Positions 17,401 to 24,954 of a stretch of 64,000 nt of DNA are shown piece by piece; position 1 is the first letter of the stretch, and every line of letters starts with the position of its first letter. The position numbers and the translations under genes are program-made. The notes below the pieces were generated by a model, which saw only the letters and a list, made by a program, of their open reading frames with translations, was not told the origin of the DNA and made no database searches. The DNA comes from Intestinimonas sp052065695 (GTDB taxonomy: Bacteria > Bacillota > Clostridia > Oscillospirales > Oscillospiraceae): the NCBI RefSeq assembly GCF_052065695.1, contig NZ_JBQHTM010000012.1:1-64000 (forward strand), given 5' to 3'.

Positions 17401-20400
17401 TCCACCTGCTGGCGGTATGCCGACGGATTTGCCTGGATTGCCGCCGCGTCCGGCAGGACGGCGATTTGAGCCTTGACCCTGTCAACGGCCGCAAATGCCT
17501 GGATCTGCGCGATGGCCTCCGTCAGCTTTGTGGCGTCAATCCCTGTCGTGTCCGCCAGGGCATCGTAATCCTCCTGCAGGGCCTCGACGGTCTGCTGGTA
17601 GGTCTGATAGCTGCTGTAGGTAATCTGCGACTTGCTGGGCAGGGCGTCGATCCGGGCCTGGATGCCGTCCGCCCCGCTCTCGTAAACCTGGATGCTGTAC
17701 CAGGTACCGGTATAACGGAGCGTGTTGCCGGACTGGTTGTTCATGGACGGCCAGGCGTATTCGCCCACACCGATATAAATGATGTCGCCCGGCTGGACCG
17801 GCAGATTTTCTCCACGGCGGTAGTACTCCACATTGTTGGCCGTGGTCTTACTGTTGATAAATACTTTGACCAGGAAGTTTTTGTTGGACGCTGTGGGTGT
17901 GACCGACACGGCGCTGCCGTCCAGAGTCAGGGCATAGCTGGCAGTCTCCCCGTCGAAAGCCGGAGACAGGGTGCCTCCGGTGACCTCCAGCTCCTTGAGG
18001 CTGGTGTCCCCGTTGCCCCAGGTTCCACCCAGATCATTTCCATACCCGGACATCGTGAACATCATCCGGATCTCGTCACCATCGACCAGGCGGTAGTCGC
18101 GCTTCACATTCGAGACAGCATAAGAAGCAAATCCCTCGTTGGTAAACCAATCGTTGAGCACGCCCATCCAGCCGGAGCTCACACTCCCGTCAAATGCCGC
18201 CAGCTTCGTTTCTCCGCTGTCCCACTGGCCATTACTGTTGCTGTCATAGTAGACATTTTCGATGTAGGTGACATTTGTGTCTTTCCCGTTGTTCCAGCCA
18301 TAGCCGTTCTCAGACAGGGCCTTCAAAATGGCGGTCATCATGGTGGTATCGCTGTCAAGCGTGATGTCCGCCTCCACAAAGGCCCCGCCGTTTTGGTAGA
18401 AGCCGCCGGCTGCGTAAGTAGTGTTCTCAACGGTCACATGCACGCTGCCGAGATTTCCGCTGGAAACGCGCGTCTCAACGGCTTTCATCGCATTGAGGGC
18501 ATCGCTCAAGGCTGTTTTTATTGCTTCGGCGTTCTCCGCCGCATTGATCTTGGACACGCCCTCGTCATACGCAGATGTCAGTGTCTTCCAGTTTGTATCG
18601 CTGTAATCAGACCGCTTATAGCCCTTGAACGCCTCTGACAGTTGATCCAGCGCACTGCTGCGCAGACTTTCCACCGATGTTTTGCCTCGGATATGAAATG
18701 TGACCGTCACATCGTTCCTCGGCATGAGCGCTGTGGTGGAGTCAGCGAAGTAGAAGGGGGCAACCCCTTCCCAACCCCTGTCGTATCCGCCTTTCGGATC
18801 GGTTGGGGGCCTATCCAGCCTCAATTCGCTCAGTGTCGCCCCCGTGGACTCCACACGATAGATCTCATAGTCCAGTTCATTCAATGCAGCGCCGGTTTCC
18901 GTACGGATATATACCCACCACTCATCATTGGGCGAGAGTTCAAGGGAGTTCGCATATCGAAAGCCGCTGTTTTTATGGGCCAAAAAGCTCTTGAATGGGT
19001 CACTGGATCCCTCCTGCCCAATGAACTCAAAGGTCAGCGTAAAGGTCTTTTTCGGCAGGCTGCTTCCGTCCTTGCCATAGGCTTTTACCAGAGCCTCCCA
19101 CTGTGCCTGTTCCTGGCCGGTGAGCTGTGATTTCTGGTAGCCGGTCATCCCGGCATAGTGGGAACTCGCCTTCTGCATGGTGGAGATGTCGCTCTGCAGG
19201 AAGAGTCCCTCCCCGATCTGTGCCACTGTTGGGAGCTTCGCCAGGTATTTCCGCATGGCAGAGACAGATTCCTTATTGGATTTCTCCGCGTTCTCCACCA
19301 GGCTCTTGATTTGGGTCAGCGCATTTGAGAGCGCGTCTTCGGCCGCTTTAAGGCTTGTCGCGTTCTCGATGGCCTGCACTCCCGCATCATGGGCCGCCTT
19401 GACCTGGGCGTAGACGGCTTCTCCCAACTCAGTGGCGTTGCATCCGGCCAGCGCCGCAGCCAGACGGCTCTTGCGCGCTTCCTTCGCCGCCGCAAGTTCT
19501 TCCTCATTCAGAGGGGTGACCGTCACTGTGGTCCGGGCGGGCGCGTTCAGCGATGCGTACTGGTACTGGGCGCCGCTGGCCGTCCGGTCAAATACCACGG
19601 ATTCCGGATTCGCCGCAACCAGCACATATTGGCCCGCCTCATTGAGATGCGTGGTCACCGTCCCGCTTGCGTCGGTGCTCCCCTCCAGAAGCTGGTACTC
19701 CCCGGACGGCGCTCCACTCTCATCCAGCTTCACTGCCAGCAGGCGGGCGCCGTTGAACGGCGCAGAGCGGCCGTCGTAGCTTCCCACCCAGCCTCCAGTT
19801 CGGGTCACCTTCAGCGTAAGCGCCTCGCCCTCTGCCACGGTCTTCGCATGGTCTTCAAACGACAGCAGGCCCCAGAAGTCTGTCGTGTTGACATACGCCG
19901 TTTCGCCCATGGCGCTGTATTCCCTGTCCATGGGAGTGGGGGCGAACAGGATCACAACTTTATCGCCGTCCCGGAGCTTTATGTCGCCCCACTTCTCTCG
20001 AGCTACGGCCACTCCGTGGAGCAGTGTCGGATTTAATCCGGCATCCCGGAGCTGAATGCCGTTGACGAAGACCGCGACATTGGTTGCTCGGTATGTCATG
20101 GAACTGTATTTCACCTGCAGCTGGAGCCCGGCTGACGCGACCAGTCCGGCAACGGTGCGGCCCGCACCGCTCAGGGAGACGTCAGGGTTCTCATAGATGC
20201 CTTCCGAGGGCGGGAGTCCCAGCTTCGCTCCGTCCGGGCTGGCGAGGTCGTAGGCAACCTGGCTGTCGGCCACGCGGAGGGAGACAGAAATTGTTTCCTT
20301 CGCGCTCTCCAGCCCCTCGTAGTAGGCCGACCACAGCGCCGCCGCATGTCTCTGATATCCATTCAGGACAGAATCGGACACCGACGTCCCTATCGGACCG

Positions 20401-21593
20401 TGCTGCTGATAGTAGGATTGGGCTTCCTGGTAGGCCGTCTGGAACGCGGTAAAGCTCTCCTTTGTATAGTCGCTCTCATGTTCCAAAGCGCCCGCGAACT
20501 GAGCGAGCATACCGGCAAGCGACTGCCGATAGATCGACGCGCTGGTCACCTGATCGTCGCCGGTGTAAACAGCGTCCAGATCGCCGGCGGCAGCCAGCAA
20601 CTCCTCCGCGTACTGCTCCACAGTGTCCTGATGCTCAGCCTTGTTCTCCATTGTGGGGTTCCCATCCTGGTCATAGAGGGAAGCGAGGTAAGCTTTGCCC
20701 TTCTCATAGACTGTCCTATACGCAGTCCAGGTCTCCGGCGTATAGTCCTCCTGCCGGTACCCTCGGCTTTCCACCTCCTGGATGGCTTCATACAGGACAG
20801 TGGCGTTGACCTGGGTGGTGGGGATCAGGTTGGCGATGGCTTTTTCCAGTTCCTCTGCCGCATCATCAATCGCACTCTGCGTGGCAGACTGACCACCGTT
20901 TAAGAGTTCAGTGGCTTGTTGATACGCAGACTGCATATCCAGCCAGAAGCCTTGGTTGCTGTAGTTTTTTCCATTCCAGCGATCATTTTTTGTATGGTAT
21001 CCATCTGTTGGAACGGACTCCACTAATGCCTGTAAGCTTTCGGTATTCACTTCCGCAGTGGGAATTTGGACATAGACGATTGCTCGCGGCTTCGCAGTAA
21101 GCAGAATGAATCCTGAAACCCCTGTGAGGGGGATAGCTGCTTTCGCATTGTCATCTAATGTGTTCCATCCCTGAGCAGCAATGGCAGCTTTACCATCTAC
21201 CCCTTGAAATTCTCCATTTTGTAAATAATTAGAAGTATCCGCTATAATCGCACCATGGTCATACGCCGTGCTTGACGCAATGCCAGTCCGCGCACCTCCT
21301 TTACTCAGTAACAGAACCGCTCCGACCTTGGAATTCCACGTATAGGACTGAACCTTTGCCCCTTCTGGCAATGCAGCTAAATAGGCATTACCACTATTAG
21401 GTCCTATCTTGGTTGTTCCAATCAGCGACAATTCTGCAACATGGGTTTCTGCAGCCTCTCCGATGGTATAAACTATATTAACAACTGCTTCATTATCTTG
21501 ATCTCCAACCGCTAGTACCCCTGTTGGTATCCAGGAGATGCACATTCCCATTATGCACAGCAATGCTATAAAAGTTCTCATTTTCTTCATCAT
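11475..21593 (-). CDS. Giant SLH-anchored surface protein with two DUF4430 domains and an alpha/alpha barrel
   Basis: A 3,372-residue secreted protein; the signal peptide ends near residue 28. Approximate domains: helical FIVAR-like repeats 180-420 and 700-830; DUF4430 1047-1185; cadherin-like beta-sandwich 1200-1265; helical repeats 1305-1550; prenyltransferase/squalene-oxidase alpha/alpha barrel 1555-1880 (GTIWALIALDSGGYRN, DGNWPIYNP, DGGFSHATGG); a bacterial beta repeat 1890-1940; Cys-rich zinc-ribbon-like repeats 1964-2230; second DUF4430 2570-2700 with a second beta-sandwich; three SLH motifs 3190-3372. Barrel plus DUF4430 is the domain pair of intrinsic factor and transcobalamin, so surface corrinoid binding is the best inference. 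A terminator hairpin precedes the gene, so it may have its own promoter. Confidence 0.88.
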   Translation of the reverse strand: MMKKMRTFIALLCIMGMCISWIPTGVLAVGDQDNEAVVNIVYTIGEAAETHVAELSLIGTTKIGPNSGNAYLAALPEGAKVQSYTWNSKVGAVLLLSKGGARTGIASSTAYDHGAIIADTSNYLQNGEFQGVDGKAAIAAQGWNTLDDNAKAAIPLTGVSGFILLTAKPRAIVYVQIPTAEVNTESLQALVESVPTDGYHTKNDRWNGKNYSNQGFWLDMQSAYQQATELLNGGQSATQSAIDDAAEELEKAIANLIPTTQVNATVLYEAIQEVESRGYRQEDYTPETWTAYRTVYEKGKAYLASLYDQDGNPTMENKAEHQDTVEQYAEELLAAAGDLDAVYTGDDQVTSASIYRQSLAGMLAQFAGALEHESDYTKESFTAFQTAYQEAQSYYQQHGPIGTSVSDSVLNGYQRHAAALWSAYYEGLESAKETISVSLRVADSQVAYDLASPDGAKLGLPPSEGIYENPDVSLSGAGRTVAGLVASAGLQLQVKYSSMTYRATNVAVFVNGIQLRDAGLNPTLLHGVAVAREKWGDIKLRDGDKVVILFAPTPMDREYSAMGETAYVNTTDFWGLLSFEDHAKTVAEGEALTLKVTRTGGWVGSYDGRSAPFNGARLLAVKLDESGAPSGEYQLLEGSTDASGTVTTHLNEAGQYVLVAANPESVVFDRTASGAQYQYASLNAPARTTVTVTPLNEEELAAAKEARKSRLAAALAGCNATELGEAVYAQVKAAHDAGVQAIENATSLKAAEDALSNALTQIKSLVENAEKSNKESVSAMRKYLAKLPTVAQIGEGLFLQSDISTMQKASSHYAGMTGYQKSQLTGQEQAQWEALVKAYGKDGSSLPKKTFTLTFEFIGQEGSSDPFKSFLAHKNSGFRYANSLELSPNDEWWVYIRTETGAALNELDYEIYRVESTGATLSELRLDRPPTDPKGGYDRGWEGVAPFYFADSTTALMPRNDVTVTFHIRGKTSVESLRSSALDQLSEAFKGYKRSDYSDTNWKTLTSAYDEGVSKINAAENAEAIKTALSDALNAMKAVETRVSSGNLGSVHVTVENTTYAAGGFYQNGGAFVEADITLDSDTTMMTAILKALSENGYGWNNGKDTNVTYIENVYYDSNSNGQWDSGETKLAAFDGSVSSGWMGVLNDWFTNEGFASYAVSNVKRDYRLVDGDEIRMMFTMSGYGNDLGGTWGNGDTSLKELEVTGGTLSPAFDGETASYALTLDGSAVSVTPTASNKNFLVKVFINSKTTANNVEYYRRGENLPVQPGDIIYIGVGEYAWPSMNNQSGNTLRYTGTWYSIQVYESGADGIQARIDALPSKSQITYSSYQTYQQTVEALQEDYDALADTTGIDATKLTEAIAQIQAFAAVDRVKAQIAVLPDAAAIQANPSAYRQQVDKAKSAYDALGTGQLYLTVAEVNRLNEAVEALGGSIPQDDVAAVQAFNGLVAQIGEKVTTGSKSAIEAARAGYNDLTQAQKDLVASAPDAYNTLLSAEAALPVVEQIAAIGEVTLEKAEAIAAARAAYDAYADKFSAQNMVSNLNVLEAAEAALEALQGGGQDTSGYREALKEALSYLAGSVTSPIVGSEKGEWAVLAQARAGSLDSTTRTSYLANLRTYVQQRGGELDKSADQTLHTEYSRVVLALTSLGEDAEHFQVGDVTYNLVEPLLEPSQDKTSAYAYQVSEQGNNGTIWALIALDSGGYRNDDEGNAARAAWIDLLIDKQQSDGNWPIYNPDQVDTESELGGVDVCAMAVQALAPYYLDQSRFQALGATHSHAELKSAVDKAVNFLSTSQNDTGGYGSAESSAQVIVALAALGRDAATDSDFTKNSISALAGLLGYQQEDGGFSHATGGTNQMASEQAAYALVAYDRFQKKQSPLYDMTDVFTGQPSDTHTIHAEAGTGGSIAPSGTFTVGDGADVTFTITPNDGYQIADIQVDGNSVWAGGSAVQSAMAIISDSNLIEEAETAETCANGTHIGERVVIGRRAATCTEPGYTGDTICGSCGKVLESGMETGLAAHQYASGWQSDATGHWHICLVCGEKSAVESHVFENEESSDLPETGPKEGSDVEETEDETALTETNDETEEGTAETENPEDSLLSLAGIHPMLLMNVGSGLTPVDAAAPTTEDAVCQVCGYSETAGSTATCDHHGGTTTCTALAICQDCGLPYGGYAEHSFTEMVHSSGMHWSVCADCGMEDVSTLASHSWVLDESSSTETADVYVCLDCGAERTETVAEVFPIPLEENAMLTASAATVQTYTLENVTSDHTVSVTFEVLTPVIEQEVTVGGDTQTATITSNAISEAVKAVKETSADTITVIPTEVSSGTRAVSVVLPAGSAHSIANAGAGLAVQTPKGNVTLSEEVLSSIQDPGELIIRVEETSILTVAEQLPTGTDLTNSTAVEVTITVGGQELTTFGGHGLTVMIPVGSNFTLGQQYDVLVISDNGTVETLTGRCVISDGQRYVTVSVDHLSTFVVLADAMEEIYTITATAGAGGRIEPAGETKVTAGGSQTYYITPDEGYVVDDVLVDWRSVGAVDSYTFRNVDADHEIRATFRRGVEIPDFGPVIGSVYISVENNTYSGGDFRGTLVSGWYDLCARDTMMTSVLKALALGGYSWWGTGASDTGGYDITYLSGIYVDENRNGRKDSSEPSLAEFDGARGAGWMGTLNDWFVNEGFQSFRANGSGNYELGDGDYLNIVYTCNLGEDVGSLWGNTDTSLASLRISGGTLRPSFDGDTLEYTLSISGNSARVTVTPTAVNKNYMVKTFLNYYNRDSACYKRTQTITVKPGDVLYIGVGEPSWPSMNNQGSDAVNYTATRYTITVVSNNSAEAVIEMIKALPEITYANYKTQAAKVAAARAAYHALSSDSKAKVSRTLLDKLEEAEAKVKFYEQIDDVKELLRALPKVDRGSTPSTRLIQQVKEAAAAYKNLNEEQKTYITAEDAEWYEALRLWLIETGAVKPDELPVIDGNFVMPELDGIEILLEPKATVDSNGKAVATVTSAEFNTLLEEAVEAGATLIVIAPTGAERATDISVELPRRALSGVIDETDAGLAVRTHLGETNIPNSTLAKILEEANGQDLTVRMEEHPASEARTLLANKVDIPEDRLEDASVTKVTITSGSKSITSFGGRAITLLLPVSESLFQTGKRCVVYQISESGAVDELTGLCRRQNNQLWVEVTTTHLSTFVAVPPIRLPFTDVKESDWFYDAVVYAYINELFNGTSATTFSPNDTMTRAMLVTVLWRMEGEPTMNSTEPFNDVVAGNWYTNAVVWANGSGIVNGTSATTFDPDGSVTREQIAAILYRYAKTKGWDVSSASGLGSFPDSEQVSDWAARAIEWTYAEGLITGKDGGRLDPQGQASRAEVATILMRFLESRS

Positions 21594-21606
21594 GTTCTTA
21601 AAATCG

Positions 21607-21653
21607 AAAAGAATCCCCCGGGAGCAAGCGAATACTTGCTCCCGGGGATTCTT
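21607..21653. terminator. Strong inverted repeat between two surface-protein genes
   Basis: A long stem, AAAGAATCCCC(C)GGGAGCAAG against CTTGCTCCCGGGGATTCTTT with one extra C and a six-base loop, ends in T-runs on both strands. It begins immediately after the stop codon at 21655. On the minus strand it would terminate or attenuate transcription from the upstream surface-protein gene into the giant gene. Confidence 0.8.
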
Positions 21654-21654
21654 T

Positions 21655-23295
21655 TCAGAATCTAATCAGAATGATGTTCGGAGACGCTGTACCATTTTGA
21701 GAGATAATCCGAACACAATTCGTGCCAGTAGGAATCGTATAACTGCCAGAAGTAGACTCATTTATATACAAATTCCCGCTGTCTACGGTTGCGGTGACTA
21801 CGCTTCCCGCGCTCATCGCTCCAGTAGCAGAAATATCGTAAACAGTCACACTTCCAACTTTGGTCACTGTTCCACCCATATCCACCAATCCAGCAAGGTC
21901 CTGATTACCATCAATCAAAACAGAGGGTATCGCAGAGGTCCCTGTCCCAGTCCCCGTCACCGTGTAGATGCCGCAAACCTCAGCGGAGGTCTCACCGAAG
22001 ATACCGGGTGTGGGGATGGTGGTGTTATCCGTGCTGCTCATCAGTGCGGATGTATATACCCGGATATAGCTGATGCTTGTAAGCCCCGCAGGCGTACCGT
22101 CCGGCTTTACCGCCCACGCAATGTCGAAGCCATCCCCGCCCTGCGTGGTGGCCGCGGCGGTGTAGGGATTGATCGCGGTGCCATAATTGCCGCCATTGAT
22201 ATGGACATCCGCATAGCCAAATTGATAGTCCGCAGTGGTGTCCGTGTCCTTCACCAGTGTAACGCCGGTATAAGTCACGCTGGCGCCGTTAAAGGCGGAA
22301 GCGCCGACGGTCTGATCGCTGGAGACGGCGGACGTCTTCCACACGCCGCCGTAGTTCGCCGTGGTGGGGAACCACGCAGCGGCGCCAGCCTTGAACGTCC
22401 CGGTGAGTGGGAAGGAAACGCCGGGATTGCGCCCGTTCGGATCCGTGATGCTGTACTGAATATCGCTCCCGCTCAGGGTATAGGTGATGTTCACATCGCG
22501 AAGCGTATTGGGGTCATAGTACAAGCTTCCGGCCAGCTCATACCAGGTCTTTCCATCTTCGGAGACCTGGACAGAGGCCGCCTCAGGGTTGCCGTTGAAG
22601 GCGTTGCCGTAGACGATGAAGTCCACGCCATAGGGATTGCTGGGGTCATCCTCGATATAGGCCTGGTTTCCTTCGCTGTCCCGCAGGGCATACTGGACGT
22701 AGCCGCCGCCGGCGCCCAGGGAGACGCCGGTAGAAGAAAACCCGCCCAGGATCTTGGGAGTGCTGCCATCCGTCGTGCCGCCGTCAGTATAAGGGCTGCC
22801 CCACATCGTACCACGGGCATACTGGCCCAGCGGCAGATAGCCCTGCAGGACTCCAGTGATGGCGCCGCCGGCCAGCTGCCCCTCCGGCGCATCAAAGCTC
22901 AGCGTATAGACATTGTTGCTCTGGGCCGCATTTTCCAGTTTGATCACAATGCTGCCCCCGCTGCTGTTGGTCACCAAATACTTGGTGCCACCCTCCGTTT
23001 CCTCCACAGGCGCGGACAGGGTGCCGCCAGTAATGGTGATTCCGTTGTCCTCGGCGCTGTCTACATAGAGGTAGAAGCCGGAGGGATAGTAGCCGTCCTC
23101 ACTCGACACGATATCTCCCGTGTGATAATCATTGGAATTTACGTTTTCACTATCCCACACCACCGACAGGGCGCCGGCGGTATCCACGCTGATACGGTCA
23201 TGGTCATTGTCCATCACCGCTCCCGCACTGACCGACAGCAAGCTGAATGCCATCGTCAGGGCCAGCAGCATGGCTGTGAATTTTCTCGTTTTCAT
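21655..23295 (-). CDS. Secreted cell-surface protein of a corrinoid-locus type
   Basis: A 546-residue protein starting at ATG 23295 with AAGGAGG eight bases upstream; the signal peptide ends near SVSAGA (residue 24). The frame is open further upstream, but that stretch is a GC-rich leader. The body is beta-rich and contains PYGVDFIVYGNAFNGNPEAA, GKTWYELAGSLYY, FGYADVHINGG and GDGFDIAWAVKPDG. From memory this motif order occurs in cell-surface proteins encoded next to B12-regulated uptake genes in gut bacteria; I cannot confirm this here. There is no SLH or LPXTG anchor, so attachment is unclear. It lies downstream of both cobalamin riboswitches. Confidence 0.7.
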   Translation of the reverse strand: MKTRKFTAMLLALTMAFSLLSVSAGAVMDNDHDRISVDTAGALSVVWDSENVNSNDYHTGDIVSSEDGYYPSGFYLYVDSAEDNGITITGGTLSAPVEETEGGTKYLVTNSSGGSIVIKLENAAQSNNVYTLSFDAPEGQLAGGAITGVLQGYLPLGQYARGTMWGSPYTDGGTTDGSTPKILGGFSSTGVSLGAGGGYVQYALRDSEGNQAYIEDDPSNPYGVDFIVYGNAFNGNPEAASVQVSEDGKTWYELAGSLYYDPNTLRDVNITYTLSGSDIQYSITDPNGRNPGVSFPLTGTFKAGAAAWFPTTANYGGVWKTSAVSSDQTVGASAFNGASVTYTGVTLVKDTDTTADYQFGYADVHINGGNYGTAINPYTAAATTQGGDGFDIAWAVKPDGTPAGLTSISYIRVYTSALMSSTDNTTIPTPGIFGETSAEVCGIYTVTGTGTGTSAIPSVLIDGNQDLAGLVDMGGTVTKVGSVTVYDISATGAMSAGSVVTATVDSGNLYINESTSGSYTIPTGTNCVRIISQNGTASPNIILIRF

Positions 23296-23310
23296 ACCCA
23301 AAACCTCCTT

Positions 23311-23762
23311 AAAAATATCCCGCTGGTTTAGGATCCCGCATGTTCTCTCGTGTTTCCCTGTCTGCCCTTCGCCTCCTCCCTCCGCCGGTCGATAGAGAAA
23401 CCTCAATGGTTCAAATCCGTGTCCAGCCGCCAATGCGGCCGCCGCCGCGCTCCTGTCACAAAGCGCAGAGGCCGCCGTACCGGTGGCCCTTCCACACTTG
23501 ATCCATTCCTTCCCGCCAGACACCAATACCGTTCCTGTGCAGTTGCCGCCCCGCATTGCTCCACGTCTCTCCGCCGTTGGTGGCTCGGCCGGTCTCCCGG
23601 CGTCCTGGCCTACTCCGCTCACGGAATATCGCTTTCGGTGCTGGGTATTCAGTTGTCGGCCGCAAACCGGCCATATGAGACGGGCAAAGGCCCGTTGGAA
23701 TCTGGGAAAGGAATCGGCATAGGGGAACCCTATGCCGGAAGGAGGGGTTCCCCTCCTTCTCT
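23311..23762 (-). other. 450-base structured leader or non-coding RNA candidate
   Basis: No gene is convincing here. On the minus strand, two adjacent hairpins follow the HNH-repeat stop: GAAGGAGGGG/CCCCTCCTTC (23738-23759) and GGCATAGGG/CCCTATGCC (23716-23736). About 350 GC-rich bases then hold many short stems, for example GGCCG/CGGCC, GCGCT/AGCGC and a GGCC/GGCC pair flanking ACCGGTACGGC. The surface-protein reading frame stays open through much of it but lacks a start signal. It may be a long regulatory leader or a separate structured RNA. I could not match it to a known motif with confidence. Confidence 0.45.
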
Positions 23763-24155
23763 TTATGGTTTTCCTGCCTTCTCCGGATGCTCTTCTGCCT
23801 CCTGATCACGGAGCTCCCGGGCGTAGAGCTGCGTCTGCCGCTCAAACTCGTCTTGAAAGATCTTCCGGCTGGTGATGGGCCTCTGCCGCTTCGGAGAAGG
23901 CAGCCCCGCCGCCGCGATCACATGTTTCCAACCGCCAAAACGGGAGGAGATGTAGGCCCCGCCGATGATCTCGCCGGCGTTGGGCGTAAATCCAAAGCGG
24001 ACCGCCTCCTGTCGGACGTACTCCAGCAGCATATCGTTACTGTCCTCGGCATGTTCCTGTGCAAACTGTATGTTCAGAGCCCGCAAGGCCTCTTTGGTTC
24101 GTCCTATGACCTTTCGGTTAAATGACCGGCCTTCTTGGAATGTTTTATTCTCCAC
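23763..24155 (-). CDS. HNH-repeat protein, 130 aa
   Basis: The protein contains one homing endonuclease-associated repeat (FGFTPNAGEIIGGAYISSRF followed by GGWKHVIAAAGLPSPKRQRP), preceded by a helical segment with QEGRSFNRKVIGRTKEALR. No nuclease motif is visible. The frame is open to 24344, but that part covers two terminator hairpins. GTG 24155, behind GGAGGG at a good spacing, is therefore the likely start. It is the first gene controlled by the riboswitch at 24.4-24.7 kb, so it should be made when corrinoid is scarce. A role as a DNA-binding regulator of the locus is inference. Confidence 0.65.
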   Translation of the reverse strand: MENKTFQEGRSFNRKVIGRTKEALRALNIQFAQEHAEDSNDMLLEYVRQEAVRFGFTPNAGEIIGGAYISSRFGGWKHVIAAAGLPSPKRQRPITSRKIFQDEFERQTQLYARELRDQEAEEHPEKAGKP

Positions 24156-24204
24156 GGGCAGTCCCTCCAGATACAGGTACAGAGCGGTTCCCTCCGGCAC
24201 CAAA

Positions 24205-24240
24205 CAAAAAAAGACAGGCGCATAAAATGCGTCCGTCTTT
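24205..24240 (-). terminator. Second terminator below the cobalamin riboswitch
   Basis: An imperfect 14-bp stem (24210-24223 with 24227-24240, one mismatch and one G-U pair, loop of three) is followed on the minus strand by a run of seven T. It lies 50 bases upstream of the GTG start at 24155 and about 20 bases below another terminator. Confidence 0.7.
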
Positions 24241-24257
24241 ATCCCCAATGGTATGGA

Positions 24258-24295
24258 AGAAAAAAGCGGACGTATCATCATACGTCCGCTTTTGC
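24258..24295 (-). terminator. First terminator below the cobalamin riboswitch
   Basis: A perfect stem AAAAGCGGACGTA (24262-24274 with 24281-24293) and a six-base loop, followed on the minus strand by TTTTTT. Its place about 100 bases after the B12-box segment fits the expression platform of a transcription-terminating riboswitch. Confidence 0.85.
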
Positions 24296-24387
24296 TCCTT
24301 TTCAGGGGGTGAAAGGGTACACTGATCCCGTGCACACCTCTCATCTGGCGTTTTTTGTCAGAGCAGTCCCGAAACCCGGGATTGAGC

Positions 24388-24700
24388 TCTTAGTAGGTCT
24401 TCTGACTGATGTGTCCCGACGGCCATATTGACCGCCCTTGCATACCCGCCGCCTTCCCAGCTAAGCCATTACGACCGCCAGTGACCTGCTTTCGCAGAAA
24501 ACGGATATACTCCACAATCACAGCTATTGAATTGCGCGTCCCCGCAGCTTTCGCCGCGGTTCCTGCCGCAAAACATGTCCAGGAATTACACCTGATTCCC
24601 TTGTTCAGCCGAACAAGGATGCGTGTCCGCTCCGGTGTTCCGGAGCCGGGTCGCGCATTTGCCACAAAAGCCGGATGCAGTATTCAGTTTTGGGCATTTC
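24388..24700 (-). promoter_or_regulatory. Cobalamin riboswitch (full-size class)
   Basis: On the minus strand the conserved parts occur in order: GGGAATCAGGTGTAATTCCT (complement ending at 24600), then GGTCACTGGCGG, GGGAAGGCGG and the B12 box CAGTCAGAAGACCTAC (complement 24393-24408). A GCCGGTG-type core replaced by CAGGTGTAA is within normal variation. A near-consensus promoter lies 60 bases upstream, and two terminators lie downstream at 24295 and 24240. This class binds adenosylcobalamin or related corrinoids and normally turns downstream genes off when ligand is abundant. The controlled gene is the HNH-repeat gene at 24155 and probably the surface-protein genes beyond. Confidence 0.88.
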
Positions 24701-24757
24701 CTGCCGGAACGAGAAAGCTCTGATACATATGGGAGAGGTCGTTCTTATCTGCATCAG

Positions 24758-24786
24758 ATTATAGCACCGCAGAGTTCTTAAGTCAA
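24758..24786 (-). promoter_or_regulatory. Sigma-70 promoter for the second riboswitch
   Basis: TTGACT (complement 24781-24786), a 17-base spacer and a perfect TATAAT (complement 24758-24763). Transcription should start near 24750 and run directly into the riboswitch leader. The AT-rich stretch at 24780-24850 may act as an UP-like region. Confidence 0.85.
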
Positions 24787-24856
24787 TAAATAGTTATCAA
24801 AAATCGCTTTTTCGTCAAAAAATGCGCGAAAACAAAGCCCCCCGGTGTTTTTCTTT

Positions 24857-24892
24857 TTAAAAAATCCGGCGGACCACTTTCCGCCGGATTAC
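24857..24892 (-). terminator. Terminator of the first cobalamin riboswitch
   Basis: An 11-bp stem AATCCGGCGGA (24880-24890 with 24863-24873 on the complementary side) and a six-base loop, followed on the minus strand by a T-run. It sits about 100 bases after the riboswitch core and about 70 bases before the next promoter, with no gene between. Confidence 0.88.
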
Positions 24893-24954
24893 CCATGCAA
24901 AAGGTGGACGCAGTGCCGATATCTCCGCTTTAAAGGGTAAACCAACCAAAGCCT

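Noticed and set aside
13017..18638. Long plus-strand open frames (13017-14228, 14982-16712, 17169-18638)
   Set aside because: All are antisense to the giant surface-protein gene, whose frame has clear domains, a signal peptide and SLH motifs. The plus frames have low-complexity His/Gly/Val-rich products.
21538..23331. 597-codon plus-strand frame opposite the surface protein
   Set aside because: Antisense shadow without start signals or domains; the minus-strand gene explains the region.
23298..23622. N-terminal extension of the surface protein to 23622
   Set aside because: The extension is GC-rich and structured, and would bury the signal peptide. ATG 23295 has a strong ribosome binding site.
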